Shown: positions 62,230 to 64,000 of the stretch, piece by piece | Layout of the letters: each line of letters begins with the position of its first letter | Numbering within the stretch: position 1 is the stretch's first letter | Source: Bacteroidota bacterium | Lineage (GTDB): Bacteria > Bacteroidota > Bacteroidia > Cytophagales > Cyclobacteriaceae | Assembly: GCA_018267275.1 (NCBI GenBank) | Contig: JAFDYV010000004.1 | Location: forward strand, 715,601 to 779,600 | Direction of reading: 5' to 3' | DNA: 64,000 nucleotides | Notes under the pieces: generated by a model | Database searches by the model: none | Told to the model about the DNA's origin: nothing | Seen by the model: only the letters and a program-made list of their open reading frames with translations | Made by a program: the position numbers and the translations under genes

Positions 62230-62285
62230 TTTGCCACTGTTGATAATAAATTCCTATTTTGCTGACGTTCCTAAAGTTTGATTAC

Positions 62286-62756
62286 ATGATTGTTAAGAAA
62301 TTGGCTGTACCCCTCATCAACGAAAAACTCTTACAGCAAGTAGAACACTGTTACATCGCTACCTCGGCCATTTCTGAAGAAGGTTTTGATTTCATCCGAA
62401 GCCGCATTCCCACGAGAACCAAAATGGACATTGTTACGGGAATGAATGGACCCACCTCTCGCGAAGTAATGCACCGAATTTGGCGCAACTACCAAGGCCG
62501 CATTACACTAAACCTATATTCAAAAAACGTCTTTCACGCCAATGTATACCTATTCGATTTACCGTTTCGCAAAGCGGTAGCATTTATCGGGTCTGGGCCG
62601 TTGACGCTCGAGGGCATCAAAGACCATGAAGAGATTTTTTATAAAGTCACCAACGAAAAGGAAATAGAGAATCTGAAATCTTGGTTTACCGGGTACTATG
62701 AGTTTGCTGAGCCGCTCACCGAAAAGATGATTCAAGAATACGAGCGCAGTATCTGA
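62286..62756 (+). CDS. PLD-like protein with degenerate catalytic motif
   Basis: The 156-residue product matches one half of phospholipase-D-type nuclease domains: H-A-N-V-Y-L-F-D (His84, Asn86, Asp91) in place of H-x-K-x4-D, and G-S-G-P-L-T in place of G-S-x-N-x-T. The changed Lys and Asn suggest loss of catalysis, or a binding role. It lies between the two copies of the structured repeat. The Met at 62286 is chosen; an in-frame start at 62259 overlaps the repeat flank. Confidence 0.65.
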   Translation: MIVKKLAVPLINEKLLQQVEHCYIATSAISEEGFDFIRSRIPTRTKMDIVTGMNGPTSREVMHRIWRNYQGRITLNLYSKNVFHANVYLFDLPFRKAVAFIGSGPLTLEGIKDHEEIFYKVTNEKEIENLKSWFTGYYEFAEPLTEKMIQEYERSI

Positions 62757-62897
62757 CGAGTCAGAGGAAACTTCTCGACAATATTATCCACTTATTTACG
62801 TTTAGGTTCACGAAAGTACACCAATACCTTGTTGAGAACGCATGGGTGAGAACCAATGGCATACTCATTCATTCTTAGACGTTACCTAATGCCGCTG

Positions 62898-63674
62898 ATG
62901 AAAACCGTCTTGTTATCATTTTTCCTTTTTGTTTTCGTTTCCGTTGGTGCCCAAAAGCCCGTAGGTCCGCCCAATAACGTGGGGCGCGAATACGGCAACC
63001 CAAAAATGCCTTGGATGGTATCTCACCTGGGGGGTAAGGATAAAGAAATGCTGAAGCGGGTAAACAAAAACTCGCGTCATTCTTTTTTCGGTAAGATACT
63101 TTGCTTTCGTAAGCTTTGTCGCATTCAATCGGGTCATACGGCATCACTTCATTCCATCAGCTTTAAGAAATACAAAAGGAAGGTGGCACGGAATGCAAAG
63201 AAAGGCACGAATAAAAACGTCAAAACCGATACCACATACACGACCAAACCAGTCGCGCCAAAAAAGTTGCCGGTAATAATCGACACACTGCGAACCCAGC
63301 CCACTGCCTCGTTGCCGGCAGCAAAGGCCGACAGCCTCATTATACTTGGTGCAGAGCTTTTGTTTGAAACAAACAAGTCAACCTTGCGCAGTGAGCATTT
63401 TGCCACACTCAATCCAGTAGTCGACTACCTGCGCGCGCACCCTGAACGGTCGGTGAAAATCTCCGGCCATACAGACGCTACTGGAAAGGAATCGCAAAAT
63501 CTAATTTTATCCAAGCAACGGGCAGATGTAGTTGCGGAGTATTTGGTGAGTAACGGCATTGACATCAACCGTGTGGAAACGTATGGGCTCGGCAGTTCAA
63601 AGCCGATTGCGGAGAATACTACCGAACAAGGAAGGAGAAAGAATAGGCGTGTGGAGTTGCTTATTCATGATTGA
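62898..63674 (+). CDS. OmpA-family outer-membrane protein
   Basis: The 258-residue product has a signal peptide (L-L-S-F-F-L-F-V-F-V-S-V-G-A-Q, from Met at 62898), a Lys/Thr-rich linker of low complexity, and a C-terminal OmpA domain (G-H-T-D-A-T-G, S-K-Q-R-A-D-V-V, Y-G-L-G-S-S-K-P-I, R-R-K-N-R-R-V-E-L) that binds peptidoglycan. Earlier in-frame starts exist at 62856 and 62889. No N-terminal barrel is seen, so it may be an anchor. Confidence 0.88.
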   Translation: MKTVLLSFFLFVFVSVGAQKPVGPPNNVGREYGNPKMPWMVSHLGGKDKEMLKRVNKNSRHSFFGKILCFRKLCRIQSGHTASLHSISFKKYKRKVARNAKKGTNKNVKTDTTYTTKPVAPKKLPVIIDTLRTQPTASLPAAKADSLIILGAELLFETNKSTLRSEHFATLNPVVDYLRAHPERSVKISGHTDATGKESQNLILSKQRADVVAEYLVSNGIDINRVETYGLGSSKPIAENTTEQGRRKNRRVELLIHD

Positions 63675-63727
63675 GATGGTGGCGGTGATCCTATCTTGGG
63701 CAAGCAAAAGAAAAGTGAAAACTCGAT

Positions 63728-64000
63728 TTGCGCTATCGCGCACGCTCAAGCCGCTGGGCGTTCGCCCTTGCAACGAAGCTGAATTATTTCTCACCCACCA
63801 CCCCTCCGCTTGTTCCGCGAAATAATTAGGCTTCTAATGCAAGGACTTAGAATTAGCTTTCTAACTCTATCTGCATTCCATGAATCTTATCGCGCTGCCT
63901 AATTTCAATTTAGATCTTGTCATTCCGATTGCAGCGAGGAGTCTTTTGGTTTGTTGCGCTACCGCGCACGCTCAAGCCGCTGGGCGTTCGTCCTTGCAAC
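63728..64000. repeat. Structured non-coding repeat, copy 2, truncated by the window end
   Basis: It repeats copy 1 nearly throughout: direct-repeat unit at 63728-63773, hairpin arms GCCCTTGCA...AATTATTTC (63763-63790) and GAAATAATT...TGCAAGGAC (63819-63845), the CATTCCGA palindrome near 63920-63942, and the second direct-repeat unit from 63956 to the last base. The window ends inside this unit, so a third element may follow. It differs from copy 1 by scattered substitutions. Confidence 0.8.

Noticed and set aside
61931..62281. A 116-codon + strand open frame through repeat copy 1
   Set aside because: It follows the repeat rather than a gene: the same frame pieces occur in copy 2 (63559-63825 frame), the palindromes set its composition, and it resembles no family.
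1..64000. CRISPR array, tRNA, rRNA, transposase or prophage genes
   Set aside because: I found no regular spaced repeats, no T-loop/cloverleaf sequence, and no integrase or transposase motif on either strand.

Overview
The window looks like a chromosomal stretch of a Bacteroidota, most likely a Cytophagales-type bacterium (inference). The signs are moderate GC, almost no Shine-Dalgarno sites, Bacteroidota promoter elements (TTG/TTTG followed about 18-19 bp later by TAnnTTTG), many lipoproteins with an S-S-C or A-A-C type lipobox, and the gene order NAD kinase - outer-membrane beta-barrels - uppS - bamA - two ompH genes. I see no rRNA, tRNA, CRISPR array, transposase, phage gene or replication origin.

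Region 1 (1-21.7 kb) is accessory in character. It holds small redox and stress genes: the end of an antibiotic-biosynthesis-monooxygenase protein, a DJ-1/PfpI protein, an SDR lacking its catalytic Tyr, an ECF-like sigma factor, a cupin, DinB, an AraC regulator broken by an in-frame amber codon, MOSC, AhpD plus a divergent Crp-type regulator, and a flavin amine oxidase. Next comes a gas/redox cluster: two tandem protoglobins (one cytoplasmic, one with a signal peptide) behind a near-perfect promoter that carries a palindromic operator, then DUF2024 and a MarR regulator with a four-Cys tail. After that lie an esterase lipoprotein, small membrane proteins, a beta-barrel/LytS/LytTR operon, a fatty-acid-hydroxylase-type enzyme, a DUF418 protein, another Crp regulator, and a kinase-like protein without an ATPase domain. 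The region closes with a roughly 0.9-kb gene graveyard holding two oppositely oriented fragments of a GH130-like protein.

Region 2 (21.7-44.3 kb) is mostly core: mutS, a serine hydrolase, a propeller-like lipoprotein, an acyltransferase/bile-acid-symporter pair, YqeY-CvpA-hydrolase-CBS-nadK, two beta-barrels, then uppS-bamA-ompH-ompH (envelope biogenesis), prfA, an LPP20-like lipoprotein, and a sigma/anti-sigma/lipoprotein operon.

Region 3 (44.3-64 kb) mixes lipid and housekeeping functions: an acyl-CoA ligase with two paralogous alpha/beta hydrolases, an EF-G paralog lacking the catalytic His of switch II, an MFS transporter, an SRAP protein, deoD, an HMA protein, greB, a secreted HExxH/DM9 protein, an amidinohydrolase, an M48 peptidase, a TPR protein, a degenerate PLD-like protein and an OmpA protein. 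Two copies of a structured ~260-bp non-coding repeat flank the last two genes, and the second runs off the window end.

The best candidates for something new are the cytoplasmic/exported protoglobin pair with its promoter-embedded operator and Cys-rich neighbours, and the hairpin-forming repeat at the right end. A recurring TAnnTTTG box placed 7-8 nt before start codons suggests leaderless mRNAs.
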